Source of the DNA: CAWIMX01 sp963792785
Lineage (GTDB): Bacteria; Acidobacteriota; Vicinamibacteria; Vicinamibacterales; CAVVIG01
Direction: 5' to 3'
DNA length: 64,000 bases
Assembly (NCBI GenBank): GCA_963792785.1
Contig: CAWBXO010000004.1
Span: 124,001-188,000 of the forward strand
Below, in pieces: positions 7,568-17,149 of this stretch. How positions within the stretch are numbered: position 1 is the stretch's first letter; the number at the start of each line of letters is the position of its first letter. Made by a program: the position numbers and the translations under genes. The notes beneath the pieces were generated by a model. It saw only the letters and a list, made by a program, of their open reading frames with translations, had not been told where the DNA came from and did not search any database.

Positions 7568-10500
7568 ATCGGTCTTCGAGCACCACGAGCAGGTCCTGCG
7601 CGTCGACGGCCGCACCCGGCTTGACCAGCACGTTCGCCACGCGCGCGTCGCGCGAGCAGTAGACGGCCGTCTCCATCTTCATCGCCTCGATCGACAGCAG
7701 CCGCTCCCCCGCCTTCACGTCCTGCCCCTTGCGCACCGCGATGGAGGAGATCTTCCCGGGCATCGGCGCGCCGACATGGTTGGCATCGTCGGGATCGGCC
7801 TTGGTCTTCCGCTCGACCGTGCGCTCGGCCGAGCGGTCCACCACGCTCACCTCGCGCGGCTGGCCGTTCAGCTCGAAGAACACGGTCCGCGTGCCGTCGA
7901 CGCGGGCGTCGCTCGTCGTGAGGTAGCGGATGATGAGCGTCTTGCCGCGCTCGATCTCGACCGCGGCCTCCTCCCCGGCCTGCAGGCCGTAGAAGAAGTT
8001 CGCCGTGGGGATGACCGCCGTGTCGCCGTACTGGGCGTAGTGCGCGGCGAAGTCGAGGAACACCTGTGGATACAGCGCGTACGACAGCACGTCCTCCTCG
8101 GACGGCGGCCGCCCGAGCTTCGGTTGGAGCTCGCGCGCGGCGGCGTCGAGGTCGAGCGGCAGCAGCGTCGCTCCCGGCCGCTCGGTCAGCGCTTTGGCGT
8201 GCGCCGATTTCAGGATGCGCTCCTGCAGCCCCTTCGGCCAGCCCCCGTCGGGCCGGCCGAGCATCCCCTGCATCATCTCGACGACGCTGCGCGGGAAGTT
8301 GAGGGGCTTGGCGGCGTCGAGCACGTCGGCCGGCGTGAGGTGATTGGTCACCATGAACAGCGCCATGTCGCCGACCACCTTGCTCGACGGGGTCACCTTC
8401 ACGATGTCTCCGAACAGCTGGTTCGCGTCCGCGTAGGCCTGGCAGATCTCCTGCCAGCGATCGTCGAGGCCGAGGCCGCGCGCCTGCTGGCGGAGGTTCG
8501 TGTACTGCCCGCCCGGCATCTCGTGCTGGTACACGTCGGGCAGCGGCGCCTTGATGCCCTCTTCGAACGGGTAATACAGCTCGCGCACCGCGGCCCAGTA
8601 GCGGCTGATGCGGTCGAGCGCGTCGAGGTCGAGTCCGGTGTCGCGATCGGTGTGCGCCACGGCGGCGACGACCGAATTGAGGCACGGCTGGCTCGTGGAC
8701 GCGCTCATGGCCGCGATGGCGCCGTCGACGATGTCGGCGCCGGCGTCGGCCGCGCGCAGAACGCTCCCGCTGTTCACGCCGCTCGTGTCGTGGGTGTGGA
8801 AGTGGATCGGCACGCCGACTTCCTCGCGCAGGGCCTTCACGAGCTGGTAGGCCGCGTACGGCTTGCAGAGCCCGGCCATGTCCTTGATGGCCAGGATGTG
8901 CGTGCCCATCGCGACGAGTTCCTTCGCCATCTTCACGTAGTACTGGAGGCTGTATTTCGGGCGGGACGGGTCGAGGATGTCGCCCGTGTAGCAGATCGCC
9001 GCCTCGCAGATCGCGTTCGTGTCCTGGCGGATGGTCTCGATCGCGACGCGCATGTTCTCGGTCCAGTTGAGCGAATCGAAGACGCGGAACACGTCGATCC
9101 CGTCCACGGCGCTGCGCTTGATGAACGCCCGGACCACGTTGTCGGGATAGTTGGTGTAGCCGACGGCGTTGCTGGCGCGCAGCAGCATCTGGAACAGGAT
9201 GTTCGGGACGCGCTGGCGGAGTTCCGTCAGCCGCTCCCACGGGTCCTCCTGCAGGAACCGCATCGAGGCGTCGAAGGTGGCGCCGCCCCACATCTCGAGG
9301 CTGAAGAGATCCGGCGCGAGCCGCGCCACGGCGTCGGCGATCGCGAGCATGTCGTACGTGCGCACGCGCGTCGCGAGGAGCGACTGGTGCGCGTCGCGCA
9401 GCGTCGTGTCGGTGACGAAGAGGCGCGGTTCGTCGCGGATCCAGGCGGCGAATTTCTCGGGGCCGAGCGCCTGGAGGCGCTGGCGCGTGCCGGCGGGCGG
9501 CGGCTCGGCCGTGATCAGGCGCGGCGCCACGGGTCTCGGCAGCACGCGGCCCGGGTCGAACAGCTTCTTCACGTCTGGCCGGCCGTTCACGATCACGTCG
9601 CCGAGGTACGCCAGCACCTTCGTGGCGCGGTCGCGCGGCTTGCGGATCTGGAACAGCGCCGGCGTCTGGTCCACGAAGCTCGTCGTGGCGTCGCCCGAGA
9701 CGAACGTCTCGTGGCGGATCAGGTTCAGCAGGAACGCGATGTTCGTCTTCACGCCGCGGATGCGGAACTCGCGCAGGGAGCGCTCGGCGCGGTGCACGGC
9801 CTCGGGCAGCGTGTTGCCCCAGGTGGTGGTCTTCACGAGCAGCGAGTCGAAGTACGGCGTGATGATCGACCCGGCGTAGCCGCCGCCGCCGTCGAGGCGC
9901 ACGGCGAAGCCGCCCGACGAGCGGTACGTCGTGATGCGCCCGTAGTCGGGGAGGAAGTGGTTCTCGGGATCCTCGGTGGTGATCCGGCACTGCATCGCGA
10001 CGCCGCGCGTCTCGATGCGATCCTGCGGCGGGATATTGAGCGGCGGCTCGTGCAGCATGTGCCCCGCGGCCACGAGGATCTGGCTCTGCACGAGGTCGAT
10101 CCCGGTCGCCATCTCGGTGACCGTGTGCTCGACCTGGATCCGGGGGTTCACCTCGATGAAGAAGAACTCGTTCCGATCCAGGTCGACGAGGAACTCCACG
10201 GTGCCGGCCGCGCGGTAGCGCACCGACGCGCAGAGGCGCACGGCGGCGTCGCAGATCCGGGCGCGCAACTCGGGGTCGAGCTTGATCGCCGGCGCCACCT
10301 CGACCAGCTTCTGGTGCCGCCGCTGCACCGAGCAGTCGCGCTCCCAGAGGTGCACGAGGTTGCCGTGCGCGTCGCCCAGCACCTGCACCTCGATGTGCTT
10401 CGCGCGGGCGATGTAGCGCTCCAGGAACACCTCGCGCCGCCCGAAGGCGGCGAGCGCCTCGCGCTGCGCCTCCGCGAGCTTGGCGTCCAGCTCCTCGCCC

Positions 10501-11027
10501 TTCTGCACGACGCGCATGCCCCGCCCGCCGCCGCCGAAGCTCGCCTTGATCATCAGCGGGAAGCCGATCTCGCGCGCGGCCCGCATCACCTCCGCCGGGT
10601 CGTCGACCGCCGCCTCGCTGCCCGGGATGGTGGGCACGCCGGCCCGCTGCGCCAGCTTCTTGGCCTCGGTCTTGTCGCCGAACATCTCGAGCTGCTCGAC
10701 CGTCGGCCCGACGAACGTGATGCCCGCCGCCTCGCAGGCGCGGGCGAACTCCGCGTTCTCCGCCAGGAAGCCGTAGCCCGGGTGGATCGCGTCGGCGCCG
10801 TTCCGCTTCGCGACGGCGATGATCTGCGGGATGTTCAGGTACGACCGGACCGGCTCGCCGCCCTCCGGCGGGCCGATCAGGAACGCCTCGTCCGCCTTGA
10901 ACCGGTGGAGGGAGAAGCGGTCCTCGTAGCTGTAGACCGCGATGGTGCGCAGTCCCAGCTCGGTGGCCGCCCGAAAGCAGCGAATGGCGATTTCCGAGCG
11001 ATTGGCGACGAGCAGCGTCTGGGCCAT
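7566..11027 (-). CDS. pyc: Pyruvate carboxylase
   Basis: A full-length 1153-aa biotin enzyme that carboxylates pyruvate to oxaloacetate (anaplerosis, gluconeogenesis). Domain order: biotin carboxylase (1 to about 455, with GGGGRGMRVV and the EVNPRIQVEH active-site segment), carboxyltransferase (about 530-800, DTTLRDAHQSLLATR, metal-binding HFHTHDTSG), the conserved PYC domain, and a C-terminal biotinyl domain with AMKMET, the biotin lysine at about residue 1117. All functions are on one chain, unlike two-subunit forms. The gene is monocistronic and divergent from a sensor kinase gene. Confidence 0.97.
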   Translation of the reverse strand: MAQTLLVANRSEIAIRCFRAATELGLRTIAVYSYEDRFSLHRFKADEAFLIGPPEGGEPVRSYLNIPQIIAVAKRNGADAIHPGYGFLAENAEFARACEAAGITFVGPTVEQLEMFGDKTEAKKLAQRAGVPTIPGSEAAVDDPAEVMRAAREIGFPLMIKASFGGGGRGMRVVQKGEELDAKLAEAQREALAAFGRREVFLERYIARAKHIEVQVLGDAHGNLVHLWERDCSVQRRHQKLVEVAPAIKLDPELRARICDAAVRLCASVRYRAAGTVEFLVDLDRNEFFFIEVNPRIQVEHTVTEMATGIDLVQSQILVAAGHMLHEPPLNIPPQDRIETRGVAMQCRITTEDPENHFLPDYGRITTYRSSGGFAVRLDGGGGYAGSIITPYFDSLLVKTTTWGNTLPEAVHRAERSLREFRIRGVKTNIAFLLNLIRHETFVSGDATTSFVDQTPALFQIRKPRDRATKVLAYLGDVIVNGRPDVKKLFDPGRVLPRPVAPRLITAEPPPAGTRQRLQALGPEKFAAWIRDEPRLFVTDTTLRDAHQSLLATRVRTYDMLAIADAVARLAPDLFSLEMWGGATFDASMRFLQEDPWERLTELRQRVPNILFQMLLRASNAVGYTNYPDNVVRAFIKRSAVDGIDVFRVFDSLNWTENMRVAIETIRQDTNAICEAAICYTGDILDPSRPKYSLQYYVKMAKELVAMGTHILAIKDMAGLCKPYAAYQLVKALREEVGVPIHFHTHDTSGVNSGSVLRAADAGADIVDGAIAAMSASTSQPCLNSVVAAVAHTDRDTGLDLDALDRISRYWAAVRELYYPFEEGIKAPLPDVYQHEMPGGQYTNLRQQARGLGLDDRWQEICQAYADANQLFGDIVKVTPSSKVVGDMALFMVTNHLTPADVLDAAKPLNFPRSVVEMMQGMLGRPDGGWPKGLQERILKSAHAKALTERPGATLLPLDLDAAARELQPKLGRPPSEEDVLSYALYPQVFLDFAAHYAQYGDTAVIPTANFFYGLQAGEEAAVEIERGKTLIIRYLTTSDARVDGTRTVFFELNGQPREVSVVDRSAERTVERKTKADPDDANHVGAPMPGKISSIAVRKGQDVKAGERLLSIEAMKMETAVYCSRDARVANVLVKPGAAVDAQDLLVVLEDR

Positions 11028-11090
11028 GGTGTGTGGGGTACCGTGAGTAGCAAGATTACCTCGGCCGTTCCTGTCCTACAATCGGGGCGA

Positions 11091-12800
11091 GTGGCACAGA
11101 CCGCGCGACAGCCCCGGATCGGCAGCCGCACCGAGCGCATGATCGCGGGCACGCGCATCGTGCTCGGCGCCTCATCGCTGTTCGCGATCTGGCTCGACCC
11201 GGCCGAACCGGCGCGATTCGTGGCCGCCACCTACTCGGCCCACGTCATCTACGTCACCTACGCGATCCTCCTGGCCGCGGTCATGTGGAACCGCACCAGC
11301 CTGGGCCGGCTGCCGCTCGCCACCCACCTCGTCGACATCGTGGCGTTCTCGTTCTTCCAGTACCTCACGCTGGGGCCGTCGAGCCCGCTCTTCGTGTATT
11401 TCATTTTCTCGCTGTTCTGCGGCGCGCTGCGCTGGGGCTGGCGGGGCACGCTCGGCACGGCCGTGCTCGTGTTCTCGGCGTACGTCGGCATCGGCCTGTC
11501 GATGATCCGCACGCTCGGCCCCGCCGAGTTCGAGCTGAACCGCTTCATGATCCGCGCGGTGTACCTGGCGATGGTCGCCGCCCTGCTCGTCTACCTCGGC
11601 CAGCACGAGATCCGGCTGCGGCGGGAGATCGAGCGCCTCGCGGAATGGCCGTCGCCGATGGGCGCGACCGCCGAGCAGGCGCTGCAGCCGGTGCTGGCGC
11701 ACGCGGCGGCCACCGTGAACGCCGGGCGCGCGCTCCTGGTCTGGGACGTGGCCGACGAGCCGTGGACGCGCCTGGGGCTCTGGACGCCGGCCGGCATCGA
11801 ACTCACGCGCCACGCGCCGACCGAGTTCGATCCGCTCGTGCCCGTCGAGGTCGACGAGTCGACCCTGCTCGCCGCGGGCCGGCTGACCGCCGGCGGCGAG
11901 GTGCTGGTCGCCCGGGGCGGACGGACGAGCGTGTGGCGCGGCCTGCCCCTCCATCCGCGGCTGATCGAACGGCTCGGGGGTGTGGGCCTGGTCTCGGCGA
12001 CGTTTCACAGCGAGCGCACGACCGGACGCGTCTCATTCAGCGACCTGGCCGAGGCCAGCGCGGAGCTGATGGCGCTCACCCAGATTGTCGCGCGGCAGGT
12101 CGGCGAGTCGCTCGACCAGCTGTACGCCAACGAGGAGGCGCGCGTAGTCGCGGTGGCCGAGCAGCGGATGCAGGTCGCGCGCGACCTGCACGACGGCGTG
12201 CTGCAGTCGCTCACCGGCGTCCGCCTGAAGCTCCAGACGATCGCAACCGATGCCGACGTCGACGCGCCCGCGCGCACGCGCGACCAGCTGCTCGCGATTG
12301 AGCGGGCCGTGGCCGTCGAGCAGCGCGAGTTGCGGCGGTTCATCGACGGCCTGCGGCCGGGGCCTGTGCCGGCTGCCGCGGGCGACGGCTCCCTCCGGGC
12401 GCGCCTCAACGCCGTGCGCGAGCGCCTCGCGGGCCAGTGGAACATCCCCATCGCCCTGCGGGTCCTCCCGGAGACGGCGGTCCTGCCGGAGCCGATCGAG
12501 CAGGCGCTCCTCCTGATGGTCCAGGAGGCCGTCGTCAACGCGCTGCGCCACGGCCAGCCGAGCCGCGTGTCGGTCGACGTCATGGCCGACCGCGCGGCCG
12601 TGCACCTCGTCGTCACCGACGATGGCCGGGGGTTTCCGTTCAAGGGACGCTATGATCAGGACGCGCTGGCCCGGCAGCACACCGGGCCCGTCAGCCTGCG
12701 CGAGCGGGCGGCGTCGCTCGGCGGCGGCCTGACGATCGAGTCGAGCGCCGCCGGAGCCCGCGTCGAAATCGCCGTGCCGCTACCCGCAGGAGTTGCCTGA
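11091..12800 (+). CDS. NarL-family membrane sensor histidine kinase
   Basis: A protein of about 569 aa. Five to six hydrophobic segments fill residues 30-180 (for example LFVYFIFSLFCGALRWGWRG), then a GAF-like linker, then HisKA_3 with the phosphoacceptor histidine in ARDLHDGVLQSLTGVRLKL, and a GHKL ATPase domain with the N-box EAVVNALRHG and VTDDGRGF. The GTG start at 11091 keeps the full N-terminus; ATG 11139 is an alternative. The response regulator begins 2 bases after the stop, so the two form a standard pair. The signal is unknown; the membrane-buried N-terminus suggests an envelope or lipid-soluble cue. Confidence 0.9.
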   Translation: MAQTARQPRIGSRTERMIAGTRIVLGASSLFAIWLDPAEPARFVAATYSAHVIYVTYAILLAAVMWNRTSLGRLPLATHLVDIVAFSFFQYLTLGPSSPLFVYFIFSLFCGALRWGWRGTLGTAVLVFSAYVGIGLSMIRTLGPAEFELNRFMIRAVYLAMVAALLVYLGQHEIRLRREIERLAEWPSPMGATAEQALQPVLAHAAATVNAGRALLVWDVADEPWTRLGLWTPAGIELTRHAPTEFDPLVPVEVDESTLLAAGRLTAGGEVLVARGGRTSVWRGLPLHPRLIERLGGVGLVSATFHSERTTGRVSFSDLAEASAELMALTQIVARQVGESLDQLYANEEARVVAVAEQRMQVARDLHDGVLQSLTGVRLKLQTIATDADVDAPARTRDQLLAIERAVAVEQRELRRFIDGLRPGPVPAAAGDGSLRARLNAVRERLAGQWNIPIALRVLPETAVLPEPIEQALLLMVQEAVVNALRHGQPSRVSVDVMADRAAVHLVVTDDGRGFPFKGRYDQDALARQHTGPVSLRERAASLGGGLTIESSAAGARVEIAVPLPAGVA

Positions 12801-12802
12801 AC

Positions 12803-13435
12803 ATGCCCATTCGCCTGGTCCTCGTGGACGATCACCCCATCGTGCTGAGCGGTCTCACGCAGCTCTTCACCCGCCAGAAGGACATGAAGGTGGTCGGGTC
12901 CGCCACGACGGCCGACGGCGCGGTGGAGGCGGTGAAGGCGCACAAGCCCGACGTGCTCGTGCTGGACCTCCGGATGCCCGGCAAGAGCGGCCTCGACGCG
13001 CTGAAAGCGCTCGGCGCGGCGGCCGAGCCGACGCGCGTCGTGCTCCTGACGGCGGCGATTCGCGACGAGGAGGTGGTCGATGCCGTGCAGCGCGGCGCGA
13101 AGGGGATCGTGCTGAAGGAGTCGCCGCCCGACACGCTGCTCGAATGCGTGCGGCGCGTCCACGCCGGCGAGCAGTGGATTGACCACGAGACGCTCGCGCG
13201 CGCGTTCGATCGCGTGGTGCACCCCGACTCGGCCGCCGGCGGCGCGCCCCTCACGCCCCGCGAGATTGAAATCGTGCGCATGGTCGCCGAGGGGCTGCGC
13301 AACCGCGCCATCGCCGAGCGCATGTCGATCACCGAGGGCACGGTGAAGGTGCACCTCCACAACATCTACGAGAAGCTCGGCGTGGACGGGCGGCTCGAGC
13401 TGGTGCTGTGCGCGCAGGAAAAGCACCTCGTCTAG
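12803..13435 (+). CDS. NarL/FixJ-family response regulator
   Basis: A 210-aa receiver plus LuxR-type HTH protein. The receiver has VDDHP (acidic pocket), the phosphoacceptor in VLVLDLRMPGKSG, a threonine in VVLLTAA and lysine in IVLKES. The C-terminal DNA-binding domain has LTPREIEIVRMVAEGLRNRAIAERMSITEGTVKVHLHNIYEKL. It is the cognate regulator of the kinase encoded immediately upstream. Confidence 0.94.
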   Translation: MPIRLVLVDDHPIVLSGLTQLFTRQKDMKVVGSATTADGAVEAVKAHKPDVLVLDLRMPGKSGLDALKALGAAAEPTRVVLLTAAIRDEEVVDAVQRGAKGIVLKESPPDTLLECVRRVHAGEQWIDHETLARAFDRVVHPDSAAGGAPLTPREIEIVRMVAEGLRNRAIAERMSITEGTVKVHLHNIYEKLGVDGRLELVLCAQEKHLV

Positions 13436-13525
13436 CGGCGCCGGGCCTCTATCGGTCGGTATAGACGCGCCGATCTAACCTCCGCCATATTTACCGGGCG
13501 GCCGGCCCTCGCTACTCTGTACGGT

Positions 13526-13729
13526 ATGCAGCAGCAGACCGCAACGGCCCAGGCGGCGCCCCGGGTCGACACGGATCTCCTGACCGCCGATCAGGTCGTG
13601 GACCGGCTCCTCAAGTTCCCCAAGCTGCGGCAGCTGACCTCGACGTGCGTGCTGCCCGCGGTGCGGGTCGAGAACGAGTGGCGCTTCCGCCGCAACGAGC
13701 TCGAGGCCTGGATCGCCCGGAACATCTGA
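13526..13729 (+). CDS. Small helix-turn-helix (excisionase-type) DNA-binding protein
   Basis: A 67-aa protein with the pattern LLTADQVVDRLL ... LPAVRVENEWRFRRNELEAWIARN, typical of the winged-helix excisionase/MerR-like HTH_17 fold, in which a tryptophan-arginine-phenylalanine strand precedes a terminal helix. The first 20 residues are Gln/Ala-rich and probably disordered. No integrase or recombinase gene is near it. It could be a free-standing regulator. Confidence 0.75.
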   Translation: MQQQTATAQAAPRVDTDLLTADQVVDRLLKFPKLRQLTSTCVLPAVRVENEWRFRRNELEAWIARNI

Positions 13730-13782
13730 CCGCGCGCCCCCCGGTCTGGCCCATCGCGGCCCGACCGTGCGAGAATCGGGGC

Positions 13783-14184
13783 ATGCGATCGAAATGGCTG
13801 GCGGCGGCCTTCCTCCTGGCCGCGGCCTTCGGCTCCACGTCGTGCGGCACAGTCGGCCCCGGCGCCAACGTCACAGAGACCTTCACCGACACCCTCCAGC
13901 CCCTCATCGGCGACTACAAGGAATTCCCGTTCAACGTCGGCAAGACCGGCGAATACAGCATCAAGATCGCGACGCTGGACCCGCCCAAGAACGTGTTCCT
14001 GCAGGTCTACTTCGGCCAGCCGAGCGACTTCGGCTGCCAGAGGATCCAGTCCAACTCGGTCGCCTACCGCGGCGTGACCGCCCTGAGCGGCGCCATCCAG
14101 AAGGGCACCTGGTGCGCGGGAATCCTGGACCTGGGTTCACTCACCGAGGCGGAGACGTTCGTGCTGGAAGTGTCGCATCCGTAG
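13783..14184 (+). CDS. Small lipoprotein, unknown function
   Basis: A 133-aa protein with a lipoprotein signal: charged MRSK, a hydrophobic stretch, and lipobox GSTSC (Cys at about residue 21). The mature part resembles a pre-peptidase C-terminal style beta-sandwich (LIGDYKEFPFNVGKTGEYSIKIATLDPP) with two further cysteines that could form a disulfide. No specific family is recognised; an envelope location is well supported. Confidence 0.7.
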   Translation: MRSKWLAAAFLLAAAFGSTSCGTVGPGANVTETFTDTLQPLIGDYKEFPFNVGKTGEYSIKIATLDPPKNVFLQVYFGQPSDFGCQRIQSNSVAYRGVTALSGAIQKGTWCAGILDLGSLTEAETFVLEVSHP

Positions 14185-14194
14185 GGGAATGAGG

Positions 14195-14301
14195 AGCCGT
14201 TAGCCGTTAGCCGTTAGCCGTTAGCCGTTAGCCGTTAGCCGTTAGCCGTTAGCCATTAGCCATTACCTAAAGGCTCACGGCTAAACCCTAACGGCTAATC
14301 C
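14195..14301. repeat. TTAGCCG heptamer array with inverted partner
   Basis: About nine copies of the 7-base unit TTAGCCG (14195-14252), then two TTAGCCA variants, then after about 20 bases complementary copies (CGGCTAA near 14279 and 14292). It separates the convergent lipoprotein and DUF1501 genes. The heptamers have no spacers. The inverted portion could form a terminator-like hairpin for both genes. Confidence 0.88.
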
Positions 14302-15558
14302 CTACACGAACCCAAGCCCACTCTTCTTGTACTCCCCGCCGAGCACGCTCGCGGCGCTCCCGCCCAGCCAGTTGTCGATCACCTGCGCGTAGACGCTTCG
14401 GAAGTCGGTTTCGAAGCGCACGTCCTGCGCGCCGTTCTCGAGCGTCGGGTTGGCGGGGTCGTCGCCGAGCGACGCGGCCGTGCCGTAGAGACCGCCGTGG
14501 ACCAGACCGCCCATCGCCAGCATCACGCTCGCCGCGCCGTGATCCGTGCCCTGGCTGCCGTTCTCGTTGATGCGGCGGCCGAATTCGGAGAACTGCAGCA
14601 CGAGCGTGTCGTTCAGCAGGCCGTGGTTCTGGAGGTCCTGGTAGAACGCGCTCACGCCGGCGTCGAGCGTCGTCATCAGCGTCGCGTAGGCGCCGGCGTT
14701 GGCGCCCTGCGAGGCGTGCGTGTCGAAGCCGCCGGTCTGCACCCAGAAGACCTTCGTGCCGATGCCCTGCGCCATCGCGCCCGCCACGGCCTGGAGCGCC
14801 TGGCCGAAGCCGTTGCCGGGATAGGCGACGGTGGGCATGTACTGGCCGACGGCCGCGACCGTGTCGAGCGTGGCCATCGCGGACTGGACGGTCGCGCCGA
14901 CGAAGGCGATGTGCGGCTTGTCCACGGGCACGTGCGACGCGATGCTCGCGGCGTAGGTCCGCTCGAGGAGCGCCTCGCTGCCGCTGTTCGGGCTGGCGAA
15001 GGCGTAGCCCGGCACCGAGGGGATCGAGGCCACCGGCACGGTGGGCGCCTGCAGCATGTGCGGCGTGTCACCGGCCGTGCTCCACACGGCGAGCGGGTCG
15101 AGCGGCTGCGGCAGCGCGCTCAGATAGCGGCCGACCCAGCCGGCGCCCTGCGAGCTGGACGGGTTCGCGGTGGACCAGATGTCGGTGCCCGAGAAGTGCG
15201 AGCGGCTCGAGTTCTCGTAGCCCACGCGCTGGATGATCGCGAGGCGGCCCTGGTTGTAGATGTCGAGCAGGCCGGTGAGCTGCGGGTGCAACCCGAGCGC
15301 GTGGCCGCCGGCGTCGGACCCGACCTGCAGCACCTGCCCCGCCGGAACCGCGAGCGTCGGACGCCGGCTGTAGTACGCCGCGTCGGTATACGGCACGAGC
15401 ATGCTCAGGCCGTCGTTGCCCCCGGTCAGATCGAGGATCACGAGGTTGCGGCTGCCCGCGCCCTGCGCGCGGGCAAGGTCGGAGAGGAATGCGGGCGCCG
15501 CGAGGCTCACCGCGAACGCCGCCACGCCGTCCTTAATAAACCGTCGTCTGGTCAGCAT
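14302..15558 (-). CDS. DUF1501 family secreted protein (Tat signal)
   Basis: A protein of about 418 aa. The N-terminus TRRRFIKDGVAAFAVSLAAPAFL is a twin-arginine signal. The mature protein has the alkaline-phosphatase-superfamily look of DUF1501: LVILDLTGGNDGLSMLVPY at the N-terminus and QFSEFGRRINENGSQGTDHGAASVMLAMGG near the C-terminus. ATG 15558 has GAGGG about 5 bases upstream and is preferred to a GTG at 15576. It lies downstream of a DUF1800 gene on the same strand, the usual arrangement; the biochemical function of the pair is not established. Confidence 0.93.
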   Translation of the reverse strand: MLTRRRFIKDGVAAFAVSLAAPAFLSDLARAQGAGSRNLVILDLTGGNDGLSMLVPYTDAAYYSRRPTLAVPAGQVLQVGSDAGGHALGLHPQLTGLLDIYNQGRLAIIQRVGYENSSRSHFSGTDIWSTANPSSSQGAGWVGRYLSALPQPLDPLAVWSTAGDTPHMLQAPTVPVASIPSVPGYAFASPNSGSEALLERTYAASIASHVPVDKPHIAFVGATVQSAMATLDTVAAVGQYMPTVAYPGNGFGQALQAVAGAMAQGIGTKVFWVQTGGFDTHASQGANAGAYATLMTTLDAGVSAFYQDLQNHGLLNDTLVLQFSEFGRRINENGSQGTDHGAASVMLAMGGLVHGGLYGTAASLGDDPANPTLENGAQDVRFETDFRSVYAQVIDNWLGGSAASVLGGEYKKSGLGFV

Positions 15559-15569
15559 GACACCCTCAT

Positions 15570-15614
15570 TCAGCACTCAGCACTCAGCACCCAGCACCCC
15601 AGCACCCCAGCACC
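15570..15614. repeat. Short tandem array, CAGCACCC/CAGCACTC units
   Basis: Six degenerate 8-9 base units fill the whole spacer between the DUF1800 and DUF1501 genes and end at the DUF1800 stop codon. The same unit family flanks the four-helix-bundle gene near 61.6-62 kb. Confidence 0.88.
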
Positions 15615-17057
15615 CTAGACCACCTGATATTCGGGGGAGCCGAGGATGAGATGGGCCAGCCCGGCCGTCTTGGACTGGAGCTGCGACGTCGAGCCGGTCC
15701 ACTTCGCGCCGGCGGAGGCGTAGCCGAGAAGGTCGCTCAGCACGTCCGCGTTCAGATCGGCGGGCGTGAAGCGCGTGAGCAGGTAGTCCACGAGCGCGTT
15801 CGGGCTGCTCTTGGCCACCACCGCCTGGCCCGCGAGGTTGAACTTCTGGTTCGCCGAGAGCGTGGCCGCGAAGTTCATCCGCGCCAGCATGCCGCTCGTC
15901 GAGAACCACGCGGCGCCGAGGCTCCAGCCGGCAACGTCGGGCGGCTCGAACAGCTCCTGCCCCATGTTCACCAGCGGCGACAGCGCGCCGTTCACCGAGA
16001 AGCCGACCCAGCCGGTTTCCTTCATCGCGCGCACGACGAACTCCACCGGCCACGAGTAGCGCGCGAAGGCCGCGTCGGCCGCCTGGAACCGCGGTGACAG
16101 GAACAGGTGGCGCAGCACCGGCTTCAGCTCCGTGCCGCTCGACAGGTAGACCTGCGCCAGCTCCTCGACGAAGCTGTCGTCGCTGGCGGTCTCCGAGACG
16201 AAGTACGCGTAGAGCTTCCCCGCCAGGCGCCGGGCCGTTTCCGGGTGCGACGCGAGCGCCGTAATCAGATCGATCCCGTCCTGCATGCCGCTCGAGGCCG
16301 ATCGGCCCGGAATGGTGGTCGAGCCGTCGGCGTAGATCGGGAAGCTGAACGTCTTCGGGCCGGTGTCGTGCTGCCCCGCGTTGTAGACGAAGCTGTACGC
16401 CGCGTTGTCCACGCGCCCGGGGCGGTTCAGGTTCCAGCCCGTGAAGACGCGCGCCGCCGCGTAGACGTCCGTCTCGGTGTAGTAGCCCACGCCGCGCGTG
16501 AACAGCTCCATCAGCTCGCGGCCGAAGTTCTCCTGCGGCTTGTCTTTCGTGTTGGTGACCCCGTCGAGCCAGATGAGCATCGCCGGGTCCTGCGCGACGG
16601 CGAGGAGCAGGTCACGCAGGCTGCCCACGGCGCGTTCGCGGAACAGCTCGATCTGCCCCTTCTGCTGCGCCGGATCCTCGCTCGGCTTGGCCGCCATCAG
16701 CCGCACGCCGTTCTGTGCCTGAACCGCGCCGGCGACCTTCGAGTAGCCGGTGGCGAAGTAGTTGTGCCAGAAGACGGCCATCTTCTCTTGAAGGGGCCGG
16801 TCCGTGTGCAGCATGCGGAACAGCCAGCGCTGCCGGGCGTCGCGAATCACGGTGTTCGGCGAGAACGGGCCGTTGGACGTGGTGCCGACGTAGCCCGACT
16901 GGCCGATATGGCTGTCCACGGTGTCGGGGATCTGGTCGAAATCGACCAGGCGATCGACGGCCTGGCCGTAGCCCAGCTCGCCGAAGGCCGCCGCGTCGAC
17001 CGCGCTGGCGCCGAAGCCGGCGCGCCGTAGCAAGTGTTGAATCAGCGGATCCGCCAC
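15615..17057 (-). CDS. DUF1800 family protein
   Basis: A 480-aa protein with the family start (HLLRRAGFGAS) and markers LQEKMAVFWHNYFATGYSK, NFGRELMELFTRGVGYYTETDVYAAARVFTGWNLNR and the C-terminal FEPPDVAGWSLGAAWFSTSGMLARMNF. No convincing signal peptide is seen. It forms a two-gene unit with the DUF1501 gene downstream. These paired genes are common in Planctomycetes and Acidobacteria, and their role is not known. Confidence 0.93.
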   Translation of the reverse strand: MADPLIQHLLRRAGFGASAVDAAAFGELGYGQAVDRLVDFDQIPDTVDSHIGQSGYVGTTSNGPFSPNTVIRDARQRWLFRMLHTDRPLQEKMAVFWHNYFATGYSKVAGAVQAQNGVRLMAAKPSEDPAQQKGQIELFRERAVGSLRDLLLAVAQDPAMLIWLDGVTNTKDKPQENFGRELMELFTRGVGYYTETDVYAAARVFTGWNLNRPGRVDNAAYSFVYNAGQHDTGPKTFSFPIYADGSTTIPGRSASSGMQDGIDLITALASHPETARRLAGKLYAYFVSETASDDSFVEELAQVYLSSGTELKPVLRHLFLSPRFQAADAAFARYSWPVEFVVRAMKETGWVGFSVNGALSPLVNMGQELFEPPDVAGWSLGAAWFSTSGMLARMNFAATLSANQKFNLAGQAVVAKSSPNALVDYLLTRFTPADLNADVLSDLLGYASAGAKWTGSTSQLQSKTAGLAHLILGSPEYQVV

Positions 17058-17149
17058 ATCACGCTCCCGTCTGAGAGCTTAGACTGCGCGATCGCACTGA
17101 AGTAAAAGAACCCAACCCACCGACCCGCCCTGTGCTACCTTCATGGGCC

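Noticed and set aside
7413..11090. Long plus-strand open frame continuous with the sensor kinase
   Set aside because: The part before about 11091 is antisense to pyruvate carboxylase; the kinase starts at GTG 11091 or ATG 11139.
14195..14301. Possible CRISPR array
   Set aside because: Units are 7 bases long, directly abutting, with no spacers; the same holds at 57178-57300.
14195..14301. Telomere-like function of the TTAGCCG heptamers
   Set aside because: The arrays are short and internal, between ordinary chromosomal genes; similarity to telomere words is coincidental.
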